Part shown: positions 17,570 through 28,751 of the stretch, one piece after another | How positions within the stretch are numbered: position 1 is the first letter of the stretch | Layout: the number at the start of each line of letters is the position of its first letter | NCBI RefSeq assembly: GCF_036077095.1 | Contig: NZ_CP107960.1 | Coordinates: 2,480,001-2,544,000, forward strand | Length of the DNA: 64,000 bases | Source: Streptomyces sp. NBC_00376 | Lineage (GTDB): Bacteria; Actinomycetota; Actinomycetes; Streptomycetales; Streptomycetaceae | Direction of reading: 5' to 3' | Translations under genes and position numbers: made by a program | The notes under the pieces: model-generated | Told to the model about the DNA's origin: nothing | The model's database searches: none | The model's input: only the letters and a program-made list of their open reading frames with translations

Positions 17570-20026
17570 TCACGCCCGGAGCGCCGCCTCCACCGCGTCC
17601 GCCACCGCGACCGCCCGCTCCCCCGGCAGCGGCTTCCCCTCGGTGTCCGTGACGTAGAAGGCGTCCACCGCGTTCGCCCCCAGGGTCGACACATGGGCGC
17701 TGCGCACCCGTACCCCGCTCTGCTCCAGCGCCCGGCCGATCCGGTGCAGCAGCCCCGGGGCGTCCTGGGCCCGCACCTCGATCACCGTCGCCAGCCGGGA
17801 GCCGGCCGCCGCGACGGTCACCCTCGGCGGCGGGGCCTTCACCCCGCGGCGGCGCGGATAGGCGGCCTCGCGTTCGGCGAGCCGGGCCCGGATGTCCAGG
17901 GAACCGTCCAGGGCGCGTACGAGGTCGGCGCGGAGCCGGACGGCCTGCGGCAGCGAGCCGTACTCGGCCGCGACCCGCCAGCTGAGCAGCAGCACGTCCG
18001 CCGAGCCGCCCAGTTCGGTGGGGAGTTCCACGGCGCGCAGGTCGGCGGCGCGCACGGTGAGGCGGTGCAGGGCGAGGACGCCCGCCGCTGCGGGTAGCAC
18101 GCCGGGCCGGTCGGGCAGGGCGATGTGGAGTTCCACACCGACGGGTTCCGGTTCGCCGTCCTCGCCCGGGGCCCCGGCCTGGGCGCGCAGCGCGAGGACG
18201 GGTCCGCCGGTGCGCAGGGCCTCGATGGCGAGGCGTTCTTGTTCGGCGCCGGGCGCGGCCGGTTCCGGCTCCGGTGGGGCCTGGCCGGCGAGCACGGCGG
18301 CGACGCGTCCCACCAGGTCGGCGACGAGGGAGGCCCGCCAGGAGGACCAGGCGGCGGGCCCGGTGGCGAGCGCGTCGGCCTCGGTGAGCGCGTGGAGGAG
18401 CTCCAGAGTGGTGGCGGTGCCGACGGCGGTGGCGACGGAGCGGACGGTCGCCGGGTCGTCGAGGTCACGTCGGGTGGCGGTCTCGACGAGCAGCAGGTGA
18501 TGGCGTACGAGGGTGGCGATGACGCCCACGTCGTGCTGGTCGAAGCCGATCCGGGCGGCCGTGTCCCGGGCGATCACCTCACCGGCGACGGAGTGGTCGC
18601 CGGGCCAGCCCTTGCCGATGTCGTGCAGCAGCGCGGCGACCAGGAGCAGGTCGGGGCGGTGGACTCGGCGGGTCAGGTCGGAGGCCCGGACGGCGGTCTC
18701 GACGAGGTGGCGGTCGACGGTCCAGGTGTGGACGGGGTTGCGCTGGGGTCGGCAGTGGACGCGTTCCCAGTCCGGGAGCAGCCGGGTGATGAGCCCTTCG
18801 GCTTCGAGAGCCTCCCAGACGGGGACGGTGGCCTCGCCGGCGCCGAGGAGGGTGACGAGTTCCTCGCGGGCCTCGGCGGGCCAGGGCACCGGCAGCGGGG
18901 GTGCGGCGGTGGCGAGCCGGCGTACGACGTGGCGGGAGAGCGGGAGCTCGGACTGGGCGGCCGCGGCGGCGGCGCGCAGCACGAGGACGGGGTCGCGTTC
19001 GGGGCGGGCGGCGCGGGCGAGGACCACCTCGCCGTCGGCCTCGACGACGCCTTCGGCGAGCGGGGTGCGTTCCGGGGCGGCCGCCCTGCCGCCGCCGAGG
19101 ATCGCGCGCAGCCGGGGGCGCACGGACCGGGGGCGTAGGACCCGGTCGACCTCGCGCCAGGTGACGTCGGTGGCGTACGCGATGGTGCGGGCGGCCTCGT
19201 AGACCTGGCGGAGCAGGGTGTCCGCGTCCAGGAGTCCGAGAGCTTGCGCGACCTGGTCCTGTTCCTGGAGGGCGAGGCGGTCGGTGGCGCGGCCGGTGGT
19301 GAGGTGGAGGGCGTCACGGGCGTCGAGCAGTACGCGGCGGGCTTCGGCGAGACCTTCGCGGGGGGCGTCGGCGACCCAGGACGCGGCGACGGCGCGCAGC
19401 GCGGTGGCGTCCCGCAGTCCGCCGCGGGCCTCCTTGAGGTCGGGTTCGAGGAGGAATTGCAGCTCGCCCTGGCGTTCGGCACGTTCGCGGCAGAGTTCGT
19501 GGAGTGCGGGCAGGCGCTTGGGGGCCTGGTTGCGCCAGTCGGCGAGGACCGCGGTGCGCATCGCGGCGACGAGCCCGAGGTCCCCGGCGACGGGCCGGGC
19601 GTCGAGCAGTCCGAGCTGGACCTTGAGGTCCTCCGCCGCGGTCCCGCGCGCCTCGGCGGGGGTGCGTACGGAGTGGTCGAGGGCGAGACCGAGGTCCCAG
19701 ACGGGGTACCAGACGCGGTCGGCGAGAGCGGCGACGGCCGCGGGGCCGGCGTTCCCGTCGTGCAGGAGCAGCAGGTCGAGGTCGCTGCGCGGGGAGAGTT
19801 CACCGCGTCCGTAGCCGCCCACGGCGACGAGGGCGGCGCCCTGGACGCCGGTCTGCCGGGCCGCGGCGGTGAACAGCTCGGTGAGCCAGTCGTCGGTGAG
19901 CGCGGCGAGGGCCGCACGGCGCGGCGGCCCGGACCGCGCCTCCTCCTGGAGAAGGCGCAGCCGGGCCGCCGCGTAGCCGCCGGGTTCCGAGTCTGCGGAT
20001 TCGGTGGTGGTCTCGGTGCTCGTCAC
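17570..20026 (-). CDS. glnD: PII nucleotidyltransferase GlnD
   Basis: 818 residues from a GTG at 20026 (VTSTETTTESADSE), preceded by AAAGG. The nucleotidyltransferase domain has GGYGRGELSPRSDLDLLLLH, the central HD domain has LLHDIGKGWPGDHS, and two ACT domains follow (IALPDRPGVLPAAAGVL and RAQDAPGLLHRIGRAL). In Streptomyces GlnD modifies GlnK by adenylylation in response to nitrogen state, as established in S. coelicolor. It is the third gene of amtB-glnK-glnD. The open frame continues upstream to 20254, but that part only translates the repeat array between glnK and glnD. Confidence 0.95.
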   Translation of the reverse strand: MTSTETTTESADSEPGGYAAARLRLLQEEARSGPPRRAALAALTDDWLTELFTAAARQTGVQGAALVAVGGYGRGELSPRSDLDLLLLHDGNAGPAAVAALADRVWYPVWDLGLALDHSVRTPAEARGTAAEDLKVQLGLLDARPVAGDLGLVAAMRTAVLADWRNQAPKRLPALHELCRERAERQGELQFLLEPDLKEARGGLRDATALRAVAASWVADAPREGLAEARRVLLDARDALHLTTGRATDRLALQEQDQVAQALGLLDADTLLRQVYEAARTIAYATDVTWREVDRVLRPRSVRPRLRAILGGGRAAAPERTPLAEGVVEADGEVVLARAARPERDPVLVLRAAAAAAQSELPLSRHVVRRLATAAPPLPVPWPAEAREELVTLLGAGEATVPVWEALEAEGLITRLLPDWERVHCRPQRNPVHTWTVDRHLVETAVRASDLTRRVHRPDLLLVAALLHDIGKGWPGDHSVAGEVIARDTAARIGFDQHDVGVIATLVRHHLLLVETATRRDLDDPATVRSVATAVGTATTLELLHALTEADALATGPAAWSSWRASLVADLVGRVAAVLAGQAPPEPEPAAPGAEQERLAIEALRTGGPVLALRAQAGAPGEDGEPEPVGVELHIALPDRPGVLPAAAGVLALHRLTVRAADLRAVELPTELGGSADVLLLSWRVAAEYGSLPQAVRLRADLVRALDGSLDIRARLAEREAAYPRRRGVKAPPPRVTVAAAGSRLATVIEVRAQDAPGLLHRIGRALEQSGVRVRSAHVSTLGANAVDAFYVTDTEGKPLPGERAVAVADAVEAALRA

Positions 20027-20047
20027 CCGGCTGCCTTTCGTTCGGGA

Positions 20048-20174
20048 CCGTCGGCGTTTCGCGGCCGTCGGCCTGCAGAGCCGTCGGCCTTCGGAGCCAT
20101 CGGCGCTTCGGGACCATCGGCGCCCTTCGCAACCGTCGGCGCTTTCACGACCGTCGGCGCCTCGGGACCATCCG
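20048..20174. repeat. Array of eight imperfect ~17-bp repeats between glnK and glnD
   Basis: Units begin with CC(G/A)TCSG at 20048, 20065, 20081, 20097, 20114, 20133, 20151 and 20168, giving a 16-19 bp period with consensus near CCGTCGGCGCTTCGGGA. The array fills essentially the whole glnK-glnD gap. It is too irregular in spacing for CRISPR and has no unique spacers. Confidence 0.85.
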
Positions 20175-22231
<2,057 letters not shown>

Positions 22232-23776
22232 TCAGACCGCTTCGGCGGTCTCCGGCAGCTGCTCGGTGAGGAGGTCGGTGAGCCTGGCGACATCGGGGAT
22301 GTCCCCGAAGTCCCTGGCAGCGGTGTCGACGGTCTTGCGGAGCCGGGTGTTGACCCGCTCGGAGCGGATCTTCCTGGCGACGCGCAGGGCCTTCTCGGCC
22401 AGCACCGTCGACTGTTCGGGCTCGCGCTTGAGGAGGTGGACGGTGGCGAGACCGATCAGGTTGAGCGCGTAGGACCGCTGGTGCTCGTCGTCGTCGCCGA
22501 AGAGCTGGACGGCCTTCTCCATCAGGGGCTCGGCGAGCGAGGCGTACGTGGGGCTGCGGCCAGCCACATAGGCGAGGTCGCGGTAGGAGTGGGAGTTCTC
22601 GCCGTTGAGCTCGGCCTCCGAGAAGAAGCGGATCCAGTCGGGCTCGGGCTCGCCGTCGATGCCCACGTCGAGGAAGGTGTCCTCGGCCATCCGGACGGCC
22701 CGTTTGCACTTGCTGGGCTGGCCCATGTTGGCGTACGCGCGGGCCTCCATCGCATACAGCATGGCCTGGGTGCGCGGGGTGGCGCAGTCCCGGCTGCCGT
22801 ACTGCGCGAGGTGGATCAGTTCGAGGGCGTCGTCGGGCCGTCCGAGGTGGATCATCTGGCGGCTCATACTGGACAGGATGTACGAGCCCAGGGGCTTGTC
22901 ACCGGCCTCCTTGGAGGCGTGCAGCGCGAGTACGAAGTACTTCTGGGCGGTGGGCTGGAGGCCGACGTCGTAGCTCATCCAGCCCGCCAGCTCGGCCAGC
23001 TCGGCGGCACACCGGAAGAGCCGTTTGGCGGTGGCCTCGGGCTGCGGTTCCTGGAGCAGGTCGGTGACCTCGTGGAGCTGCCCGACGACGGCCTTGCGGC
23101 GCAGTCCGCCGCCGCACTGCGCGTCCCACTGGCGGAACATCGCGGTGGTGGACTCCAGCAGATCGAGCTCGGGGCCGGAGAGCCTGGAGGGGCGGCGGGC
23201 CGCCGCCGGGTCCGGTTCGGCGGAGACGGCGCCGGAGACGGGGACCAGCCAGCGCTGCATCGGCTCGATGAGCGCGGGTCCGGCGGCCAGGGCGAGCGAG
23301 GAGCCGAGGAATCCCCGGCGGGCGAGCATCAGGTCGCTGCGGGAGAACTCGCTGAGCAGGGCGACGGTCTGCGGGCCCGCCCAGGGCAGGTCGACGCCGG
23401 ACACGGACGGCGACTGGTGCGCGGAGCGCAGTCCGAGGTCCTCGATGGCGACGACGGTGCCGAAGCGCTCCGAGAAGAGCTCCGAGAGGATGCGCGGGAT
23501 CGGCTCGCGCGGCTGCTCGCCGTCGAGCCAGCGGCGCACGCGGGACGTGTCGGTGCTGATGTGGTGGGCACCCATCTGGCGCGCCCGGCGGTTGACCTGG
23601 CGCGCGAGCTCGCCCTTCGACCAGCCGCTCCGCACGAACCATGAGCTCAATTGCTCATTGGGGCGCTTGCCGGCATTCGAATCGCCTGCGCCGCTGCCAC
23701 TCACTGGAACGCCCCCATCCGCCGAATACCTGTCGCGCGAACCATTACCAGAATGCCCTGAGCCGATGCCGCCCAT
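22232..23776 (-). CDS. nsdA: NsdA-type negative regulator of differentiation (TPR protein)
   Basis: About 514 residues starting MGGIGSGHSGNGSRD. A helix-turn-helix-like N-terminal region (LSSWFVRSGWSKGELARQVN, then RVRRWLDGEQPREPIPRIL) is followed by a long TPR-like helical region (LYAMEARAYANMGQPSKCKR and similar). Position directly beyond amtB and the sequence character match NsdA, whose loss in S. coelicolor raises antibiotic production and sporulation. The ATG at 23776 has no good Shine-Dalgarno site and the frame stays open to 24022, so the exact start is uncertain. A TAGGAT on the minus strand at 23866-23871 is a possible -10. Confidence 0.85.
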   Translation of the reverse strand: MGGIGSGHSGNGSRDRYSADGGVPVSGSGAGDSNAGKRPNEQLSSWFVRSGWSKGELARQVNRRARQMGAHHISTDTSRVRRWLDGEQPREPIPRILSELFSERFGTVVAIEDLGLRSAHQSPSVSGVDLPWAGPQTVALLSEFSRSDLMLARRGFLGSSLALAAGPALIEPMQRWLVPVSGAVSAEPDPAAARRPSRLSGPELDLLESTTAMFRQWDAQCGGGLRRKAVVGQLHEVTDLLQEPQPEATAKRLFRCAAELAELAGWMSYDVGLQPTAQKYFVLALHASKEAGDKPLGSYILSSMSRQMIHLGRPDDALELIHLAQYGSRDCATPRTQAMLYAMEARAYANMGQPSKCKRAVRMAEDTFLDVGIDGEPEPDWIRFFSEAELNGENSHSYRDLAYVAGRSPTYASLAEPLMEKAVQLFGDDDEHQRSYALNLIGLATVHLLKREPEQSTVLAEKALRVARKIRSERVNTRLRKTVDTAARDFGDIPDVARLTDLLTEQLPETAEAV

Positions 23777-24125
23777 GTGGAGGTCGCGCACTATCGAACA
23801 TGAAATCGGGTTGCCTCCGGCATACCCACGGCGCACATACTTCCATGGTTCGTGTACCGACGGTAATCCTACGATCACCCCCCGGGCGAGGGCCCTTACA
23901 GAAACGCCACCATTCGCCACCCCTTCGAATGAACGCCGCCCCCGTCGGGCGCGATTCACTTGACACACGGCGATCAGCAGGGGGCGCAGTGAGCGCAACG
24001 GGGCGCGCGAAGAATCTCGCACGACCCGAATATCACCGGCGCACTCCGAATCGTCGGCGACGACGGAGCGTCACGACTCCGGTCCGCGTCGTAACCACCG
24101 GCGAGCCGGACCCGTTGGAGGGGGC
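23777..24125. other. Divergent intergenic region, nsdA / primase-polymerase-like gene
   Basis: 349 bp without a convincing gene. It should hold promoters for both directions: on the minus strand TAGGAT at 23866-23871 could be the nsdA -10; on the plus strand TTGACA at 23960-23965 resembles a -35, but no matching -10 follows. Confidence 0.5.
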
Positions 24126-24785
24126 ATGGGCTTCACGATCGGCGGCATCCGCGAGATGCGCACCGGCTCACGGCGCCGCGGCCGTGCGGCCGAGTACACG
24201 GCGGTGGCCGAGTGCACAGGGCTGTGGGGCTGGGCCGTCGTGCCGGGTGCGCGGGCCGCGGCCGGCCGCTGCTCCTGCGGGCAGGTGGGCTGCCCCTCCC
24301 CCGGCGCCCATCCGCTGGACTTCGCCCCCGAGGTCCCCGCGGGCGCCACGCTCGACGCGGCGGCCGATGCCTGGGCCCGCACACCGGGCGCCTCGATGCT
24401 GCTGCCGGTGGGCCGCTCCTTCGACGTGCTCGATGTCGCCGAGGCGGCGGGGCGCCGGGCCCTGGTGCGGATGGAGCGGATGGGGCTGCCGCTCGGCCCG
24501 GTCGCGGTGACCCCGGCCGGGCGGGCGCAGTTCTTCGTGGCTCCGGGCGCCGCCGCCGAGCTCCCGCAGCTGCTGTACCGGATGGGCTGGGACGACGCGG
24601 GGCTGGACCTGCGGGCGCTGGGGACCGGCTGCCACATCACCGCCCCGCCGTCCGACGAGGGCGGCCTCGGCCCCGTCCGCTGGCTGCGCCCGCCGGAGCT
24701 GGACACGGCGGCCGCGCCGCCGCAGGCCCGGCTGCTGCTGGGCACGCTGGCGTACAGCTGCCATCGCGCGCCGCTCTGCGGCTGA
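24126..24785 (+). CDS. Bifunctional DNA primase/polymerase N-terminal-like protein
   Basis: 219 residues. It resembles the stand-alone primase-polymerase (prim-pol) domain proteins frequent in Streptomyces: YTAVAECTGLWGWAVVPGAR, a paired-cysteine strand CSCGQVGCPSPGAHPL, GRSFDVLDVAEAAGRRALVR and GTGCHITAPPSDEGG. The acidic catalytic triad of active prim-pols is not obvious, so enzymatic activity is doubtful. The ATG follows a strong GGAGGGGG. It is transcribed alone, divergent from nsdA. Confidence 0.72.
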   Translation: MGFTIGGIREMRTGSRRRGRAAEYTAVAECTGLWGWAVVPGARAAAGRCSCGQVGCPSPGAHPLDFAPEVPAGATLDAAADAWARTPGASMLLPVGRSFDVLDVAEAAGRRALVRMERMGLPLGPVAVTPAGRAQFFVAPGAAAELPQLLYRMGWDDAGLDLRALGTGCHITAPPSDEGGLGPVRWLRPPELDTAAAPPQARLLLGTLAYSCHRAPLCG

Positions 24786-24801
24786 GCGCGCGGCAGCCGG
24801 T

Positions 24802-24900
24802 CCCGTGACGGCGCCGGAGCCGAAGTCGATCCCGTATCGACGCCGGAACCGGAAGCCGTCCCCGTAACCCCCTATCGACGCCGGAGCCGTCCCCGTAACG
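24802..24900. repeat. About 3.3 copies of an imperfect ~30-bp repeat
   Basis: Units begin with CCCGT at 24802, 24831, 24861 and 24892 (29-31 bp apart) and share CGACGCCGGARCC and GCCGTCCCCGTAAC blocks. The array lies just after the primase-polymerase-like gene and abuts the ftsY terminator. Confidence 0.8.
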
Positions 24901-24946
24901 CCGAAGAGCCCGGCCGCTGCTTGCGCCATGCGGTCGGGCTCTTCGG
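24901..24946 (-). terminator. Terminator between convergent primase-polymerase-like gene and ftsY
   Basis: CCGAAGAGCCCGGCCGC (24901-24917) and GCGGTCGGGCTCTTCGG (24930-24946) form a 17-bp stem with one G-T pair and a 12-base loop, 14 bases beyond the ftsY stop. It can work in both directions. Confidence 0.88.
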
Positions 24947-24960
24947 GTGCGGTACGGGTC

Positions 24961-26172
24961 TCAGTCGCCGATCAGGGCGTCCACGAACGCCTCCGGTTCG
25001 AACGGGGCCAGATCGTCCGGTCCCTCGCCGAGACCGACGAGCTTCACCGGTACGCCCAGTTCGCGCTGGACGGCGATGACGATGCCGCCCTTGGCGGTGC
25101 CGTCCAGCTTGGTGAGCACGATGCCGGTGATGTCCACGACCTCGGCGAACACCCGGGCCTGCACCAGGCCGTTCTGCCCGGTCGTGGCGTCGAGGACGAG
25201 CAGGATCTCGTCGAGCGGTCCGTGCTTCTCGACGACCCGCTTGACCTTGCCGAGCTCGTCCATCAGCCCGGTCTTCGTGTGCAGCCGTCCGGCGGTGTCG
25301 ATGAGGACCACATCGGCGCCCTCGGCGATACCTTCCTTCACCGCGTCGAAGGCGATCGACGCGGGGTCGCCGCCCTCGGGGCCGCGCACGGTGCGGGCGC
25401 CGACGCGCTCGCCCCAGGTCTGGAGCTGGTCGGCGGCGGCCGCCCGGAAGGTGTCGGCCGCGCCGAGCACGACGCTGCGGCCGTCGGCGACGAGCACCCG
25501 GGCCAGCTTGCCGGTGGTGGTGGTCTTGCCGGTTCCGTTGACGCCGACGACCATCACGACGCCGGGGGTGTCGAGGCCGCTCTCCGTCTTGACCGCGCGG
25601 TCGAAGTCGGTGCCGAGCAGGTTGAGGAGCTCTTCGCGCAGCAGCGCGCGCAGCCCCTCGGGGGTACGGGTGCCGAGCACGCGGACGCGCTCGCGGAGGC
25701 GCTCCACCAGTTCCTGGGTGGGCGCGACGCCGACGTCGGCGGTGAGGAGGGTGTCCTCGATCTCCTCCCAGGTGTCCTCGTCGAGGTTGTCCCGGGACAG
25801 GAGCGTGAGCAGCCCCTTGCCGAGGGAGTTCTGCGAGCGGGCGAGCCGGGCGCGCAGCCGTACCAGACGGCCGGCGGTGGGCTCGGGCACCTCGATGGCG
25901 GGGGCGGCGGGCGCCTCCGGCTCGACGGCCTCGGGGGCCTCCTCGGCGGGAGCCTCGGCCTCGGGCGGGCCGACCTCCTCGATGGTGCGGCGCGGTTCCT
26001 CGCGCGGCGTCTCGGCTTCCTCGCCGACATGGGGCTCGGCGGGAGGAGTGATGGTCGGCGTGCTCGACGGTGCCGGGGGCAGCTGCTTCTTCTTGCGGCT
26101 GCTGACCACGAGCCCGCTGATCACGCCGACCGCGACCAGGGCGATGACTACAGCAAGGATGACGAATTCCAT
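24961..26172 (-). CDS. ftsY: Signal recognition particle receptor FtsY
   Basis: 403 residues. An N-terminal membrane anchor (MEFVILAVVIALVAVGVISG) leads into a Pro/Glu/Ala-rich linker. The NG domain follows with GVNGTGKTTTTGKLA (G1), GAADTFRAAAADQL, LIDTAGRLHTKTGL (G3) and TKLDGTAKGG (G4). It receives the Ffh-ribosome complex at the membrane; the other half of the pair is at 15897-17444. The start at 26172 is chosen because the anchor begins there; the open frame to 26238 has no family support. Confidence 0.96.
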   Translation of the reverse strand: MEFVILAVVIALVAVGVISGLVVSSRKKKQLPPAPSSTPTITPPAEPHVGEEAETPREEPRRTIEEVGPPEAEAPAEEAPEAVEPEAPAAPAIEVPEPTAGRLVRLRARLARSQNSLGKGLLTLLSRDNLDEDTWEEIEDTLLTADVGVAPTQELVERLRERVRVLGTRTPEGLRALLREELLNLLGTDFDRAVKTESGLDTPGVVMVVGVNGTGKTTTTGKLARVLVADGRSVVLGAADTFRAAAADQLQTWGERVGARTVRGPEGGDPASIAFDAVKEGIAEGADVVLIDTAGRLHTKTGLMDELGKVKRVVEKHGPLDEILLVLDATTGQNGLVQARVFAEVVDITGIVLTKLDGTAKGGIVIAVQRELGVPVKLVGLGEGPDDLAPFEPEAFVDALIGD

Positions 26173-26281
26173 AACCCACCCAGTATCAGTCACGTCCGCC
26201 CGCCGGGGCCGCCCCGAAGGATCGCCCGAACATCCCATCGGCCGTTATGCACCTTTTGGCGGTAAAGGTACGATCTTGCCC

Positions 26282-27697
26282 GTGGAGACCCGCGGCCTGG
26301 AGCCCGTCCCCGACAACGAACGCACCGGCCGGGTCCGGACCCTCTTCCCCACCTGGGTCGGCGCGAACCTGACCGTGCTGCTGCTCACCGTCGGCGCCGG
26401 GCTCGTCGTCTTCAACGGGCTGAATCTCTGGCAGGTGCTCACGGTCGCCCTCACGGCCTCGGTCATCGGCTTCGGGCTGGTCGGCCTGGTCTCGATCGCG
26501 GGCAGACGGGGCGGGGCCCCCGGCATGGCGCTCTCCCGGGCCGTCTTCGGGCAGCGCGGCAATCTGCTGCCCGGAGCGCTGACCTGGGTCGCCCGCTGGG
26601 GCTGGGAGACGGTCAACGCGGTCACCGGCACCTACGCGGTGCTCGCCGTGCTGGAACTGCTCTTCGGCATCACGAGCAGCCACCGGCTGACGCTGGTGAC
26701 CCTGCTCGCCTTCGTGGGGTGCAGCTGCCTGGTGTCGGGGCTGGGCCTGGGTGCGCTGCGGGTGTGCTGCACCTGGTCGACGTACCTCTTCGGCGGTGTC
26801 AGCGTGCTCGTACTGATCCACCTGATCGGCTCGACCGACTGGCGGGGCGCACTGGGCAGGCCCGCCGGGCCGGTGACGATGATGCTCGCCGGGGTCGGCA
26901 CCCTGGCGGCCGGCGGCCTCAGCTGGGCCCCGTCGGGCCCGGACTTCGCCCGCTATCTGCCGCACTCGGCGTCCGGCCGGGCGATGATCGGGGCGACCGT
27001 GGCCGGCGCCGGGATCGTGTACGCGCCGATGGTGCTGATGGGGGCCGTGATGGGGGTCGCCGAACCGGGACTGGCCGTCACGCGCGACCCGGTCGCGTTC
27101 ATCGGCCCGCTGCTGCCCGGCTGGCTCGCGGTGCCGTATCTGCTGTTCGCCGTGGTCGGCATGGTGCTGATCAACGCGATGTCGCTGTACTCGGCCGGAT
27201 TCACCGCGCAGACCCTGGGATTCACGATCCCCCGCGCCTGGGCGGTCGGCATGAACGCGGCCATCAGCCTGCTCCTGGGCGCGACGCTGATGGTCACGGC
27301 CGCCGGTTTCCTGGATTCCTTCACCTCCTTCCTGACGCTGCTCGCCGTCACGTTCTCCGCGTGGATCGGGGTCTTCGCCGTGGATCTGCTGCGGGGCCGT
27401 ACGTACGATCCGGCGGCCCTCCTGGACACCACCCCGGCCGGCGCCTACTGGTACACCGGAGGCTTCGCCGTACCGGCCGTGGCCGCGTGGGCCGCGGGGC
27501 TGGTGACGGGGCTGCTCTTCACCGGCGTGCGGTGGTTCACCGGGCCGCTCGCCACCACCTGGGTCGGGCGTCAGGGGCTGGGCTGGGCGGCCACGATCAC
27601 CGTCTCCGCCGGCCTGTACGCACTCCTGCCGCGTTCCGCCGGACGGGCCCGGGGCGACGGCGACGGGTCCGGCGACAACACACCCCTACACTTCTGA
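26282..27697 (+). CDS. NCS1-family purine/cytosine permease
   Basis: About 471 residues with around twelve hydrophobic segments. NCS1 features include ARWGWETVNAVTGTYAVL and the conserved SWAPSGPDFARYLPHSASGR loop, where PDFARYLP corresponds to the DFSRY region of cytosine/purine permeases. It probably imports a nucleobase or related ring compound by proton or sodium symport. Start is GTG 26282, or TTG 26276, which has better spacing from AAAGG at 26264-26268. It is divergent from ftsY (109 bp) and followed after 58 bp by a flavin monooxygenase gene on the same strand. Confidence 0.87.
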   Translation: METRGLEPVPDNERTGRVRTLFPTWVGANLTVLLLTVGAGLVVFNGLNLWQVLTVALTASVIGFGLVGLVSIAGRRGGAPGMALSRAVFGQRGNLLPGALTWVARWGWETVNAVTGTYAVLAVLELLFGITSSHRLTLVTLLAFVGCSCLVSGLGLGALRVCCTWSTYLFGGVSVLVLIHLIGSTDWRGALGRPAGPVTMMLAGVGTLAAGGLSWAPSGPDFARYLPHSASGRAMIGATVAGAGIVYAPMVLMGAVMGVAEPGLAVTRDPVAFIGPLLPGWLAVPYLLFAVVGMVLINAMSLYSAGFTAQTLGFTIPRAWAVGMNAAISLLLGATLMVTAAGFLDSFTSFLTLLAVTFSAWIGVFAVDLLRGRTYDPAALLDTTPAGAYWYTGGFAVPAVAAWAAGLVTGLLFTGVRWFTGPLATTWVGRQGLGWAATITVSAGLYALLPRSAGRARGDGDGSGDNTPLHF

Positions 27698-27755
27698 CGC
27701 TACGTCAGCTACTGTCCCGCCTCGCCGCGCCCGCCCGACGATGGGGACAAGTCTC

Positions 27756-28730
27756 ATGGCCTTCACAGTGGTCCGGTTCAATCTCGTCGATCCCGATGCC
27801 ACCCCCGAGTCGCTCTCGTCCCGCTACCGCGCCGCGCTGGAGATGGCCGCGTACGCCGACGAGCACGCCGTCGACACCGTGCAGACCGAGGAGCACCACG
27901 GCGTCGCCAACTCCTGGCTGCCCTCCCCCTTCGTCTTCGCGGGCTCGGTCTTCGGCGCCACCCGCCGGATCGCGGTCACCGTCTCGGCGATCATCGGCCC
28001 GCTGCACGACCCGCTGCGGCTGGCCGAGGACATCGCGGTCCTGGACCTGCTGAGCGCCGGCCGGCTGGTCACGGTGGCGGGGATCGGCTACCGGCCCGAG
28101 GAGTACGAACAGGCGGGGGTCGAATGGGGCCGGCGCGGCAGGCTCCAGGACGAACTGCTGGAGACGCTGCTCCAGGCGTGGACCGGTGAGCCGTTCCCGT
28201 ACCGGGGCCGGACGGTCAGGATCACGCCGCGCCCGTACACCCGGCCGCACCCGCTGCTGCTGGTGGGCGGCAGTTCGCGGGCGGCGGCGCGGCGTGCGGC
28301 CCGGCTAGGGCTGCCGTTCTTCCCGAGCGCGCATCTGCCGGAGCTGGAGGCGTACTACCAGCAACTGCGCGCCGAGTTCGGGACGGACGGCTTCTGCATG
28401 ATGCCCGCCGCCGAGACACCGCTGCTGCACGTGTCCGAGGACCCGGACCGGACCTGGGCCGAGTACGGCGAGTACTTCCTGCACGAGGCACGCACGTACG
28501 CCTCCTGGCAGTCCAAGGACATCCGCTCCGCCGTGCGTTCGGCGGCGACGACGGTGCCGGAGCTGCGGGCCGAGGGGGTCTACCGGGTCCTCACGCCCGA
28601 CGAGTGCGCCGCGGCGGCCACGGAGCTGGACAGTCTGGTGCTGCATCCGCTGTGCGGCGGGATGCCGGTCGAGGAGGGGTGGCGCAGCCTGCGGCTGTTC
28701 TGCGAGGCGATCGCGCCGGAGAGCTCCTGA
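27756..28730 (+). CDS. LLM-class flavin-dependent monooxygenase
   Basis: 324 residues with a luciferase-like TIM barrel: MAFTVVRFNLVDPDATPE, QTEEHHGVANSWLPSPFV, VSAIIGPLHDPLRLAEDIAV, LSAGRLVTVAGIGYRPEEY and LLLVGGSSRAAARRAARLG. These proteins use reduced FMN or F420, so this one may also be F420-dependent; the window encodes an F420-pathway enzyme at 54632. The substrate is unknown. The ATG at 27756 is preferred over 27741 because GGGGACA lies eight bases upstream of it. Close spacing suggests cotranscription with the permease. Confidence 0.87.
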   Translation: MAFTVVRFNLVDPDATPESLSSRYRAALEMAAYADEHAVDTVQTEEHHGVANSWLPSPFVFAGSVFGATRRIAVTVSAIIGPLHDPLRLAEDIAVLDLLSAGRLVTVAGIGYRPEEYEQAGVEWGRRGRLQDELLETLLQAWTGEPFPYRGRTVRITPRPYTRPHPLLLVGGSSRAAARRAARLGLPFFPSAHLPELEAYYQQLRAEFGTDGFCMMPAAETPLLHVSEDPDRTWAEYGEYFLHEARTYASWQSKDIRSAVRSAATTVPELRAEGVYRVLTPDECAAAATELDSLVLHPLCGGMPVEEGWRSLRLFCEAIAPESS

Positions 28731-28751
28731 GCGGCTCCTGACCGGCTGGGG

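Noticed and set aside
20048..20174. Possible CRISPR array
   Set aside because: Units are imperfect, 16-19 bp apart with no spacers, and no cas genes are near.
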